Below, in pieces: positions 7,693-18,865 of a DNA stretch of 22,751 bases. Position numbers and translations under genes: made by a program. Source of the DNA: Verrucomicrobiota bacterium (GTDB lineage Bacteria; Verrucomicrobiota; Verrucomicrobiia; Limisphaerales; JAHEOI01). The notes under the pieces are model-generated. The model made no database searches and had not been told where the DNA came from. It was given only the letters and a program-made list of their open reading frames with translations. Within the stretch, counting starts at the first letter, position 1. Each line of letters opens with the position of its first letter. The stretch lies in assembly GCA_018610125.1 (NCBI GenBank), contig JAHEOI010000322.1, positions 1 to 22,751 on the forward strand, in the 5' to 3' direction.

Positions 7693-7764
7693 GTTGCGGT
7701 AGGGACGGCACTCCGCTGCCGGCCGCTCCGGACGTCGGGGACGACATCCCTATCAGGGAGGCAG
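7693..7764. repeat. Dispersed repeat, copy B
   Basis: It shares 25 identical bases with copy A (513-537) at 7693-7717, then the core cggggacgacatccctatcag at 7736-7756. It lies alone in the gap upstream of the secretion operon, oriented the same way as copy A. Confidence 0.7.
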
Positions 7765-7925
7765 GAATGGGAATCCACGGACAAGACCGAGGTAAAAGTT
7801 GACTCATATGGCGTTAATTCTGGAAATTCAAGGAATTTGAGTGAGTCGCTGTGAAAGATGCCTGGCAATCTGCGGGCAACTTTGTCCAGCAAGTGGGGTT
7901 ATACTTTTTCGAAGATTAGGAAATT

Positions 7926-9203
7926 ATGGCGCAGTATTCGTATAAGGCCCGTCGCCGGAGCGGTGAGGTGGTTCAAGGTATCTTGGAAGGGGCGGATCGA
8001 GCGAGTGTGTTAACTCAGATCGAACGGCTGGGACTCTATCCGGTAACGGTCGAGCCGGCAAAAGCCGGTGCGGGAGGGTCGAAGGAATCCGCTCGAGAGC
8101 GATGGAAGGCTCCTGTTTCGACTATAGTGCCGCCGGCATTGCGCGATTTGCTGCAACGCCGTCGCAAGCCGAAGCTCCAGGAATTGGCCACGTTCACCCA
8201 GCAGCTTGCCAACTTGCTGGAGTCCGGGATGCCGCTGACGGTGGCGTTGAATAGCATCTCCCACCTGGAGACCAAGGGGATTTCCCCCGACGTCGGGAAA
8301 CAGCTCAAGCAGGAGGTCATGGAAGGAAAAGGACTTTCCGAGGCCATGGCGAAGCAATCCCATATCTTCTCCGAGCTCTATGTGAATATGGTCCGTGCCG
8401 GCGAGCAAAGCGGTGCCTTGTCCCAGGTCCTCAGACGACTTGGCACCCACTATGAGCGCTTCGCGGAGGTCCAATCGAAGTTTCTATCGGCCATGATTTA
8501 CCCGGCGATCGTGATGTGCGTCGGGATCGTCATCGTCTTCTGCTTTATGACGTTCATGTTGCCGAAGTTCTTGAGCATCTTCCAGGGCTTGGATGCGCGG
8601 TTGCCGACCTCGACGCAGTTGCTCATCAATGTGAGCAATTTCTTCGGTCACTATTGGTGGGTCATTTTGCTGGTCTTGGTGGTGTTCGTTGTCATTTTTG
8701 AACGGTTCAAGGCGACCCAGGGAGGAAGGTTGGCGATTGATCGCTGGAAGATGAATGCCCCCGTAGTCGGGAAAGTGGTCCGGCTCAACTTGTTCGCGCA
8801 GTTTGCCCGAGTCCTGTCGACCTTGCTCCAAAATGGCGTTCCTGTCCTGACGGCGCTCAAAATTACCGAGAAGGTCGTGCCGAATCAGATCATTCGTGAT
8901 GCCATCGCCCGAACCCGGGAAGGCGTCACTGATGGTAAGACCATTGCCGAGCCGTTGGCGCGAAGTAAAATCTTTCCGCAATTGATGCTCGACTTGCTCA
9001 AGATCGGGGAAGATACGGGAGATGTCCCGGGGGCCCTCGACCACGTGGCCAACACTTACGAGAATGAGCTGACAGTGGCCTTGCGTGTTTTGACGAATCT
9101 CATCGAGCCGGCACTCATTATTCTAATGGCCGTCGGGGTTGGCGGGCTCTTGTTCAGTGTCCTCTCGGCCATGTTTGCCATTACCTCCAATGTGGTGCGC
9201 TAG
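7926..9203 (+). CDS. gspF: Type II secretion inner-membrane platform protein GspF
   Basis: This 425-residue protein has the typical length for GspF/PilC, the polytopic platform that couples the cytoplasmic ATPase to pseudopilus assembly. The N-terminus 'YSYKARRRSGEVVQGILEG' is the family start. Two T2SSF domains follow: 'LATFTQQLANLLESGMPL' (87-104) to 'LGTHYERFAEVQSKF' (172-186), and 'LNLFAQFARVLSTLLQNGVP' (287-306) to 'VANTYENELT' (374-383). Membrane segments lie at about 192-215, 243-259 and 392-418. ATG 7926 has AGGA five bases upstream. It is the first gene of the run gspF-H-I-J-K-bioD. No gspE ATPase or gspD secretin gene is in the window. The pseudopilin genes next door favour type II secretion over type IV pili, though some verrucomicrobial systems blur the two. 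Confidence 0.92.
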   Translation: MAQYSYKARRRSGEVVQGILEGADRASVLTQIERLGLYPVTVEPAKAGAGGSKESARERWKAPVSTIVPPALRDLLQRRRKPKLQELATFTQQLANLLESGMPLTVALNSISHLETKGISPDVGKQLKQEVMEGKGLSEAMAKQSHIFSELYVNMVRAGEQSGALSQVLRRLGTHYERFAEVQSKFLSAMIYPAIVMCVGIVIVFCFMTFMLPKFLSIFQGLDARLPTSTQLLINVSNFFGHYWWVILLVLVVFVVIFERFKATQGGRLAIDRWKMNAPVVGKVVRLNLFAQFARVLSTLLQNGVPVLTALKITEKVVPNQIIRDAIARTREGVTDGKTIAEPLARSKIFPQLMLDLLKIGEDTGDVPGALDHVANTYENELTVALRVLTNLIEPALIILMAVGVGGLLFSVLSAMFAITSNVVR

Positions 9204-9223
9204 CGCAAGATGAGGAAAAGTGT

Positions 9224-9805
9224 ATGCGGCGAGACTGCCAATCAAGACATTCCAGCGGTTTTACGTTGATCGAGCTCATGGTCGTCATCGGGATCGCGGC
9301 GGTCATGATGGGGTTGGCTGTCCCGTATGCATACAACATGCTCAATAAGAAAGGGATGCACCATGCCATCGAGGTAGTGACGAAGGCATGCCAATACGCG
9401 CGGGCTCAAGCGATCTTTAAAGGGGTTCCGGTGGACTTGAAGATCTATCCGCAACGAGGGGGCTTTCGGGTTCCCAATGTCTCTTCGGGTGATCGCGATG
9501 CCTCAATGCCCACGCCCCCGTCCTTGAGATCGACTCAAGATAATGAGGGGAGCGGAAGCGGCTTCTATTCGGCAACGCTGCCGCCCGGTATCCAGATCCA
9601 AATGGTCGATATTAATTACACCGAATACAAAGATGCCGAGGAGGCGGTGGTCCGATTTTATCCGAATGGGACGAGTGACAAGTTGACCTTTGTGATGCGT
9701 GAGGGCGAGAAAAAGCCGCGTAAGATTTCGTTGGAAGTGATTACTGCCTTACCCGATGTCGAAGTGATCGAGGGGGTTGCGAATGCTGAAGAGCTGATTC
9801 AATGA
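9224..9805 (+). CDS. gspH: Minor pseudopilin GspH/FimT-like
   Basis: A 193-residue prepilin. The cleavage site is SSG^FTLIELMVVIG, with Gly12 at -1, Phe13 at +1 and Glu17 at +5, followed by a hydrophobic helix. The segment 'VVTKACQYARAQAIFKGVPVDLKIYP' is typical of GspH/FimT, and GspG features are absent. It begins 20 bp after gspF and its stop overlaps the gspI start by 4 bp (9802-9805), so the genes are translationally coupled. gspG, which normally sits between gspF and gspH, is missing here. Confidence 0.82.
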   Translation: MRRDCQSRHSSGFTLIELMVVIGIAAVMMGLAVPYAYNMLNKKGMHHAIEVVTKACQYARAQAIFKGVPVDLKIYPQRGGFRVPNVSSGDRDASMPTPPSLRSTQDNEGSGSGFYSATLPPGIQIQMVDINYTEYKDAEEAVVRFYPNGTSDKLTFVMREGEKKPRKISLEVITALPDVEVIEGVANAEELIQ

Positions 9806-10209
9806 TGGTCGATTATAAGCCCAATAAAGAAGCCTTTACGCTGTTGGAAGTCTTGATCGCTATGGCGATCTTCTTTGTGTCAATCTTTGCGATCCTTGAA
9901 TTGACGTCTGAGAATCTGAGGTCGGCTCGGGCGTTGCAGGCGGATCGTCCGAGTCCGAAACGGCTGGCGGTTGAATTGGCCAGCACGAACCAAGTGCAGA
10001 TAGGGGTGACCTCCGGCGATTTTGGTGATCAATACCCAGGGTACGCTTGGGAGCGCAAGGTTTCTGAGTGGAGGAGTAACGGACTTCTTAAGGCCGATTT
10101 CAGGGTCTTTTCCACCGGAAGAAGCGATAATTGGGAATCCGAGATGAGCATCTACCTGTTTCGTCCGAATGCAGGGGGGTCACTCGGAAGTCGGCTGGGA
10201 GCACAATGA
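9802..10209 (+). CDS. gspI: Minor pseudopilin GspI
   Basis: A 135-residue prepilin starting at ATG 9802 inside the gspH stop (a second ATG follows at 9805). The cleavage site reads KEA^FTLLEVLIAMAIF, with Ala11 at -1 rather than the usual Gly, Phe12 at +1 and Glu16 at +5. The body 'DQYPGYAWERKVSEW...GLLKADFRVF' fits GspI, which joins GspJ and GspK in the tip complex of the pseudopilus (family knowledge). The stop overlaps the gspJ start (10206-10209). Confidence 0.8.
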   Translation: MMVDYKPNKEAFTLLEVLIAMAIFFVSIFAILELTSENLRSARALQADRPSPKRLAVELASTNQVQIGVTSGDFGDQYPGYAWERKVSEWRSNGLLKADFRVFSTGRSDNWESEMSIYLFRPNAGGSLGSRLGAQ

Positions 10210-10964
10210 TAGAGCACAGCGCGAGGAACGATCCTTCGAAAAGTAGGATGGCCTTCACATTGATCGAGATCATGGTGGCCATCGGCATCTTGGCGATGGT
10301 GATGGTGGCTATCTACTCGAGCTGGAGTGTCATCTTGCAAAGCGCGCAGCGCGGCAACGAGGCGGCGGCGGAGGCCCATCGGCGTCGAATGACGTTCAAT
10401 GTCATGGAAACAGCATTGTTCGGCGCCCAGATGTATGCCGCCAATGGGAGCTACTATGGGTTTGTCGCGCCGCCGGGCAATGATTTCGCAGAGCTGAGCT
10501 TGGTGAGTCAGCTCCCGGAGGATTTCCCCGGCAGCGGTTTTTATGGGAACGAGCGGATTCGGCGGGTCACGTTCCGCGTCAAGGAGCACGAACAGCTCGG
10601 CCATTATCTGGTGATGACCCAAACCCCTTACCTGGCCGTTACCAACAACGGAAGTCAAGGCATCCCGATCAAACTGGCGCGAAATCTCCATCACTTCACA
10701 TTGGAATTCTGGAATGATCGTGCCGGGGAATGGAGGGCAGAGTGGACGACGACAAATCGACTCCCGGAAAAGGTGCGGATCGAGCTTGGTATCAATCCCC
10801 CTTCGGAAGCGCAGTCAGGTGAGCCGAGGGTTTACTCGCGCCTGGTCTCGGTGCCGAGCCGCCGTATCCCGACCGAATGGCAGGTGCCTAATGCGCCATT
10901 CTTGAATCCTCAGCAGACCAATGCCCCGTCGCAAGAGCGCTCAAGGACGAATGGGCAACAATGA
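10206..10964 (+). CDS. gspJ: Minor pseudopilin GspJ
   Basis: A 252-residue prepilin. ATG 10206 overlaps the gspI stop by 4 bp and is preferred over the upstream in-frame ATG 10131, which lies deep inside gspI. The cleavage site reads RMA^FTLIEIMVAIGI, with Ala16 at -1, Phe17 at +1 and Glu21 at +5. Gene order and the extended C-terminus, which ends in a Gln/Asn/Ser-rich stretch ('NPQQTNAPSQERSRTNGQQ'), point to GspJ. Its 3' end overlaps the gspK start by 14 bp. Confidence 0.8.
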   Translation: MIEHSARNDPSKSRMAFTLIEIMVAIGILAMVMVAIYSSWSVILQSAQRGNEAAAEAHRRRMTFNVMETALFGAQMYAANGSYYGFVAPPGNDFAELSLVSQLPEDFPGSGFYGNERIRRVTFRVKEHEQLGHYLVMTQTPYLAVTNNGSQGIPIKLARNLHHFTLEFWNDRAGEWRAEWTTTNRLPEKVRIELGINPPSEAQSGEPRVYSRLVSVPSRRIPTEWQVPNAPFLNPQQTNAPSQERSRTNGQQ

Positions 10965-12057
10965 TACTATGCGGATAAGAGTCAATCATAGCCCGAGGTT
11001 ACGAGATCGGAATGGTGTTGCCATGATCATTGTCATGGTGGTGATCATCGTGCTCGGGGTGTTGGCCGGAGGGTTTGCCTATTCCATGAAGGTCGAGATG
11101 ACCTTGGCCCGCAATGCCAACCGAAAACCGGACCTCAAATGGATTGCCCGGTCAGGGGTCGAGTTTGCCCGTTACGTGCTCGCTCAGCAAGCGGCGATCA
11201 CCGAGGAGCCGTATGATTCGCTCAACCAAATTTGGGCCGGCGGCCCCGGGGTGGTCACCAATGAGTTTCTGGCCAATATCTCCCTCAAAAACAATCAGTT
11301 GGGACCCGGCCAATTCTCGGTCGAGATCACCGATATGGAACGCAAGTTCAATATCAACTTGGCCAATAAGGTCATTCTGAAACAGGCCATGATCATTATG
11401 AACGCCGATGTCGGAGCCTCCTCGACGGTGATCGACTCGATATTGGATTGGCGCGATCAAGATAACCAAACACGGATAAGCGGAACGGAGAGTCAAGATT
11501 ATGAGCAGCGTCAGCCGCCGTACTTGGCCAAAAACGGGCCGATTGACCATTTGTCGGAGCTGTTGAGGGTGGCCGGAGTGACGCCGGAGATGTATTGGGG
11601 GCCGAAAGTCCATCAATCCAAGTCGCCTCGGCCCCAAACCGCCGAAACCGGACGGTTCGATGAAGAGAAACGAAGGACTTACCCCGTCGGTTTGGTGGAA
11701 TTGTTTACACCTGTATCGGCTCGATTCATCAATATTAATACGGCGTCCTCCGAGGTCTTGCAGTTGGTGCCGGGTGTCGGGCCGAATGTGGCTCAGGAGA
11801 TCGTTCGGCGGCGGGCCGGTCCCGATCAAGAACAAGGGACCTATGACGATATGCCGTATCGATCCTCCGCCGAAATCCCATTGCCGGGTATGAGCGCGAA
11901 CCGAAGGAAGCGGTTGAGCCAAATCTTTTCGGTCCGAAGCCTTCACTTCAAAGTCGAGGTGACAGCTCGCATCGGGTCGCTCGAAGAGACCTACGTCGCG
12001 CTGGTGCGTCGAAGCAGTCCCAACAATGTCCATACCCTCTACATCCGCGAGAAATGA
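10951..12057 (+). CDS. gspK: Minor pseudopilin GspK (tip initiator)
   Basis: A 368-residue protein from ATG 10951, which has AAGGA three bases upstream inside gspJ; ATG 10969 is an alternative. The site NG^VAMIIVMVVIIVLG has Gly22 at -1 and Ile instead of Glu at +5, as is characteristic of GspK. The large periplasmic part contains 'VEITDMERKFNINLAN' (124-139), 'ILDWRDQDNQ' (164-173) and a helix-hairpin-helix block 'FININTASSEVLQLVPGVGP' (259-278), all typical T2SSK features. GspK caps the pseudopilus tip with GspI and GspJ. Its stop overlaps the bioD start (12054-12057). Confidence 0.88.
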   Translation: MGNNDTMRIRVNHSPRLRDRNGVAMIIVMVVIIVLGVLAGGFAYSMKVEMTLARNANRKPDLKWIARSGVEFARYVLAQQAAITEEPYDSLNQIWAGGPGVVTNEFLANISLKNNQLGPGQFSVEITDMERKFNINLANKVILKQAMIIMNADVGASSTVIDSILDWRDQDNQTRISGTESQDYEQRQPPYLAKNGPIDHLSELLRVAGVTPEMYWGPKVHQSKSPRPQTAETGRFDEEKRRTYPVGLVELFTPVSARFININTASSEVLQLVPGVGPNVAQEIVRRRAGPDQEQGTYDDMPYRSSAEIPLPGMSANRRKRLSQIFSVRSLHFKVEVTARIGSLEETYVALVRRSSPNNVHTLYIREK

Positions 12058-12758
12058 GTGACCCGTCTGCGGGGAGAGTTACCTTCATAACCGGAACCGA
12101 CACCGGGGTCGGCAAGACCTTGCTGACCGGCTTGCTATTATGTCACCTGCAACGGGATTGTCCCCACGTCGGTGTGATGAAGCCTTTCTGCACGGGCGAT
12201 CGGCAAGATGTGACGCTCCTGCGCCGGTTAATGCCGAATCCTCCGGGTGAGTCGGAGATCAACCCCTTTTTTTATCCCGAGCCTTTGGCGCCATGGGCTG
12301 CCATGAAGCGGCGCGGTGAAGCCGTCTCCTTTGAAGCGTTGTCGGAACGTGTCGCCGCAGCCAGGGCGCTCAGCACGCCGCTGTTGATCGAGGGCGTCGG
12401 CGGCCTGATGGTCCCACTCGGGCCGGATTATCAAGTATCCGATCTGATTTACGCCTTGGCGTGTCGCGTGATCGTCGTCGCAGCGAATCGGCTGGGTGTG
12501 CTCAATCACACCCTGCTGACAATCTATGCGTTGCGACCGTTGACCCCGCATGAGCCTCGGGTGGTCCTAATGGATCCGGCTGAAAGTGACCCCAGCTCCG
12601 AAACCAATGCGGCAATGTTGAGGGAAATGTTGGCGCCGATTCCCGTCTATGCGTTTCCATTCCTGGGACGAGATGCGTCGAATCCGGATCGAATCCGGGA
12701 AAATGAAACAAAATTGAAAAAACCGCTTGCGGAGTTGGCGCGATCGAATATCTTGTAA
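12054..12758 (+). CDS. bioD: Dethiobiotin synthetase BioD
   Basis: A 234-residue protein of normal BioD length. BioD closes the ureido ring of dethiobiotin from diaminopelargonic acid, CO2 and ATP in the biotin pathway. The P-loop 'GTDTGVGKT' (14-22), the substrate and metal loop 'KPFCTG' (43-48, usually KPVATG) and 'EGVGGLMVPL' (113-122) are intact. Its ATG overlaps the gspK stop by 4 bp, so it is coupled to the secretion operon, which is an unusual setting. No other bio gene is visible nearby. A 6-bp GC hairpin (12766-12780) follows eight bases after the stop. Confidence 0.9.
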   Translation: MSDPSAGRVTFITGTDTGVGKTLLTGLLLCHLQRDCPHVGVMKPFCTGDRQDVTLLRRLMPNPPGESEINPFFYPEPLAPWAAMKRRGEAVSFEALSERVAAARALSTPLLIEGVGGLMVPLGPDYQVSDLIYALACRVIVVAANRLGVLNHTLLTIYALRPLTPHEPRVVLMDPAESDPSSETNAAMLREMLAPIPVYAFPFLGRDASNPDRIRENETKLKKPLAELARSNIL

Positions 12759-12765
12759 CTGTCAA

Positions 12766-12780
12766 CGGCGCAAGGCGCCG
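12766..12780 (+). terminator. GC hairpin after bioD, possible terminator
   Basis: CGGCGC-aag-GCGCCG forms a perfect 6-bp stem eight bases after the bioD stop. No T run follows, so an intrinsic terminator is uncertain; it may only stabilise the mRNA 3' end. Confidence 0.3.
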
Positions 12781-13021
12781 CGACGAACGCAAAGAGCTGA
12801 ACAGAGCCTACAAAGGCTCAAAACAGCCGAGAATTGCTTAATCCGGCCTCGGTCGAAACGGCCTTAACCCCGAAAGGGCAAAAACGCCCCCGGTTAATTG
12901 GTCATTGACAAACTGGGACCGAGACGGAAGGTTGATTCGCAGTTAGGGCCAGTTAGGTGGCGCTCGACGCAGAAGCCTAGAGGGCCTAACGGTGAGTCGA
13001 TGAAAGCCACTTTAAGCTCGG

Positions 13022-13050
13022 TTGACAAGGCCGAGGCAAGGCGCTAACTT
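13022..13050 (+). promoter_or_regulatory. Candidate rRNA promoter, TTGACA-N17-TAACTT
   Basis: A consensus -35 (TTGACA, 13022-13027) is followed after 17 bp by TAACTT (13045-13050), which keeps the key T, A and final T of a sigma-70 -10 box. It lies about 370 bp before the 16S gene. Confidence 0.5.
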
Positions 13051-13109
13051 CCTCAAAGCTTTTAGAGCTTTGATGGGTAAATGATACCCAAAAAAACGAG
13101 AAAGCCTAC

Positions 13110-13137
13110 TTGACGCAAACGAGTCAGTGGCTAAGTT
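13110..13137 (+). promoter_or_regulatory. Candidate rRNA promoter, TTGACG-N16-TAAGTT
   Basis: TTGACG (13110-13115) and TAAGTT (13132-13137) are spaced by 16 bp. The arrangement, including a C before the -10 box, resembles the promoter-like pair at 13022-13050. Confidence 0.35.
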
Positions 13138-13264
13138 GTTCCTAGAAAACAGCGAATCCGCTGCCTTGATTCGGAAGACATAAGGAAAGGCTAAAGGGCA
13201 TTAACTGCCAATGCCGAGTACCTTGACCGAAACAAGAAAACGTCAGAGACTCGGAAAAAACCGG

Positions 13265-13293
13265 TTGACGACACGAAGAAAAGCGGATAGCGT
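13265..13293 (+). promoter_or_regulatory. Candidate proximal rRNA promoter, TTGACG-N17-TAGCGT
   Basis: TTGACG (13265-13270) is followed after 17 bp by TAGCGT (13288-13293), a weak -10 that keeps T, A and T. It is the promoter-like pair closest to the boxA-like motif and the 16S gene. Confidence 0.35.
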
Positions 13294-13327
13294 TACTAAC
13301 TTTGAGACGCCTAAAAGCAGGTGTTTC

Positions 13328-13335
13328 GTTCTTTG
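13328..13335 (+). promoter_or_regulatory. boxA-like antitermination motif in 16S leader
   Basis: GTTCTTTG recurs exactly at 15144-15151 and 15563-15570, each time just outside a processing stem. It resembles the boxA element that loads Nus factors on rRNA transcripts (known in other bacteria). Confidence 0.5.
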
Positions 13336-13340
13336 AAAAT

Positions 13341-13356
13341 TGAATAGTGCGATAAG
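13341..13356 (+). other. Left arm of the 16S rRNA processing stem
   Basis: TGAATAGTGCGATAAG here is the exact reverse complement of 15116-15131 in the 16S trailer. After a 2-nt mismatch, GAGCC/GGCTC extend the pairing. The 16-bp stem encloses the whole 16S gene, as expected for an RNase III site. Confidence 0.85.
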
Positions 13357-13417
13357 AAGAGCCCCTTTTTATTTGAAGTTTAGTCTTACTAAGTAAGCCT
13401 TTATCAAGCTTTTACAT

Positions 13418-15000
<1,583 letters not shown>

Positions 15001-15115
15001 AAAGGGGTGGGCTACTGCCTGCCTACTTTAGGTCGAACATCGTTGCTGCTTCTTAAGGATCAGCTACGGCGTTTCTCAAAAAGTAACAACGATGCCTGAG
15101 TTAAAGGTCGGCTCC

Positions 15116-15131
15116 CTTATCGCACTATTCA
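15116..15131 (+). other. Right arm of the 16S rRNA processing stem
   Basis: CTTATCGCACTATTCA pairs exactly with 13341-13356. It lies about 125 bases after the 16S 3' end. Confidence 0.85.
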
Positions 15132-15143
15132 GTTTTTAAAGCT

Positions 15144-15151
15144 GTTCTTTG
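15144..15151 (+). promoter_or_regulatory. boxA-like motif after 16S
   Basis: The second copy of GTTCTTTG lies 12 bases after the 16S trailer stem in the 16S-tRNA spacer. It is followed by 'gtaaattgaat', echoing 'aaaattgaat' after the first copy. The rest of the spacer (14992-15325) holds no gene that I can see. Confidence 0.45.
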
Positions 15152-15325
15152 GTAAATTGAATGCCGCGTTGGTGGGCAAGCTCTTAAATGCCTTACGGGT
15201 TAAGCCGGATTTGGATGGCTTTGTGATTCAGCAAACAGCTGGTTGGCTAGAAACAAACACATAAGCCCGGTTGCAATAAAGAACACAGTAGCACGAGGAA
15301 AAACGACCCGAGCTTATTGGCAATT

Positions 15326-15401
15326 GGGGCTGTAGCTCAGATGGTAGAGCATCTGCTTTGCACGCAGAAAGTCAGGAGTTCGAATCTCCTCAGCTCCACC
15401 A
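15326..15401 (+). tRNA. tRNA-Ala (TGC)
   Basis: A 76-nt cloverleaf including an encoded CCA. The acceptor GGGGCTG pairs with CAGCTCC, and the anticodon stem TCTGC/GCAGA encloses the loop TTTGCAC with anticodon TGC. The T-loop is TTCGAAT. It lies in the 16S-23S spacer, ahead of tRNA-Ile. Confidence 0.97.
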
Positions 15402-15429
15402 AGCTTAGACCAGCCGGGGCATTTAGACA

Positions 15430-15506
15430 GGGCCTGTAGCTCAGCTGGTTAGAGCATACGCTTGATAAGCGTAGGGTCACTGGTTCGAGTCCAGTCAGGC
15501 CCACCA
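15430..15506 (+). tRNA. tRNA-Ile (GAT)
   Basis: A 77-nt cloverleaf with encoded CCA. The acceptor GGGCCTG pairs with CAGGCCC, and the anticodon stem TACGC/GCGTA encloses TTGATAA with anticodon GAT. It follows tRNA-Ala, the reverse of the order seen in many bacteria. Confidence 0.97.
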
Positions 15507-15562
15507 TAGCAACCCAAGAAGGCGGCTAGGAAACAGGTTTTTGCTCAACACTCGTTGAGCCT

Positions 15563-15570
15563 GTTCTTTG
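15563..15570 (+). promoter_or_regulatory. boxA-like motif before 23S
   Basis: The third copy of GTTCTTTG lies one base before the left arm of the 23S processing stem, mirroring the layout before 16S. Confidence 0.45.
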
Positions 15571-15571
15571 A

Positions 15572-15585
15572 CAACTACACATAGG
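15572..15585 (+). other. Left arm of the 23S rRNA processing stem
   Basis: CAACTACACATAGG is the exact reverse complement of 18542-18555 after the 23S gene. The 14-bp pairing encloses 23S, as expected for an RNase III site. Confidence 0.8.
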
Positions 15586-15652
15586 ATAATTCGGGCAAAA
15601 TCAATTGTCGCTGAGATTTTTTTGGGGTCTATGACCTCAAGCGCGACTTTGT

Positions 15653-18502
<2,850 letters not shown>

Positions 18503-18541
18503 GCGTTTTTAATCATCATCAAGGGCAGTTGAGGTAGCCCG

Positions 18542-18555
18542 CCTATGTGTAGTTG
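18542..18555 (+). other. Right arm of the 23S rRNA processing stem
   Basis: CCTATGTGTAGTTG pairs exactly with 15572-15585. It lies between the 23S 3' end and the 5S gene. Confidence 0.8.
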
Positions 18556-18602
18556 CCAGAGAATCGGTAAAGCGAGTGTTGGGGTTGGATTTTGACAGTT
18601 TT

Positions 18603-18717
18603 TTTGGTGGCAATAGAGCTGTGGAACGACCCGATCCCATTCCGAACTCGGCCGTCAAACGCAGCTTCGCCGATGGTAGTGCGGATAGAGTCCGTGCGAG
18701 AGTAGGGCGCCGCCAAA
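18603..18717 (+). rRNA. rrf: 5S ribosomal RNA
   Basis: About 115 nt. The terminal stem tttggtggc/gccgccaaa encloses 'ccgatcccattccgaactcg' and 'cgccgatggtagtgcg...gagagtaggg', the standard 5S features. It is the last RNA of the operon, nine bases before the terminator stem. Confidence 0.95.
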
Positions 18718-18725
18718 TTTTTTTT

Positions 18726-18771
18726 GCCCCTTTGGGACAACAAGCTTATGTTTCCCAAAGGGGCTTTTTTT
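18726..18771 (+). terminator. Intrinsic terminator of the rRNA operon
   Basis: GCCCCTTTGGGA (18726-18737) and TCCCAAAGGGGC (18753-18764) form a perfect 12-bp stem with a 15-nt loop, followed by seven T's (18765-18771). Confidence 0.93.
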
Positions 18772-18865
18772 GTCTCTCACTGGCGGACTGAAGGATAGGG
18801 GAAGAGTAGACCAGGGAGACGATGGGGGCTATTTTAGAAAAACAGAGTCTACGAAAGGGAGAGGT

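Larger units (their letters stand above)
7503..7925. other. Gene-free gap between larE and gspF with repeats and a possible promoter
   Basis: I see no convincing gene in these 423 bp. They hold repeat copies at 7622-7650 and 7693-7764, plus two short 'ccctgcccgtcagggaagg'-like stretches at about 7541-7592 that look like degraded repeat ends. Just before gspF there is a -10-like TATACT (7900-7905) without a good -35 at the right distance, and a clear AGGA (7918-7921) five bases before the gspF ATG. Confidence 0.6.
12759..13417 (+). promoter_or_regulatory. Long rRNA-operon leader with several promoter-like boxes and hairpins
   Basis: This 659-bp stretch holds no gene that I can support. It contains TTGAC boxes at 12905, 13022, 13110, 13223 and 13265, a boxA-like motif (13328) and the left arm of the 16S processing stem (13341-13356). 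Foldable parts include CGGCGC-aag-GCGCCG (12766-12780), GAGCC-N6-GGCTC (12804-12819), and a nested stem TTAACC...GGGC-N6-GCCC...GGTTAA (12864-12897). Much of the downstream half is probably transcribed leader. Confidence 0.65.

Noticed and set aside
513..7764. Possible CRISPR array from the repeated 25-mer
   Set aside because: The copies are kilobases apart with no regular spacing and no cas genes; they are dispersed palindromic repeats.
8484..9044. 186-aa minus-strand ORF within gspF
   Set aside because: It is antisense to conserved GspF membrane and cytoplasmic domains, with low-complexity Asp/His-rich sequence.
11152..12033. 293-aa minus-strand ORF within gspK
   Set aside because: The plus strand has a complete GspK with family motifs; the antisense frame shows none.
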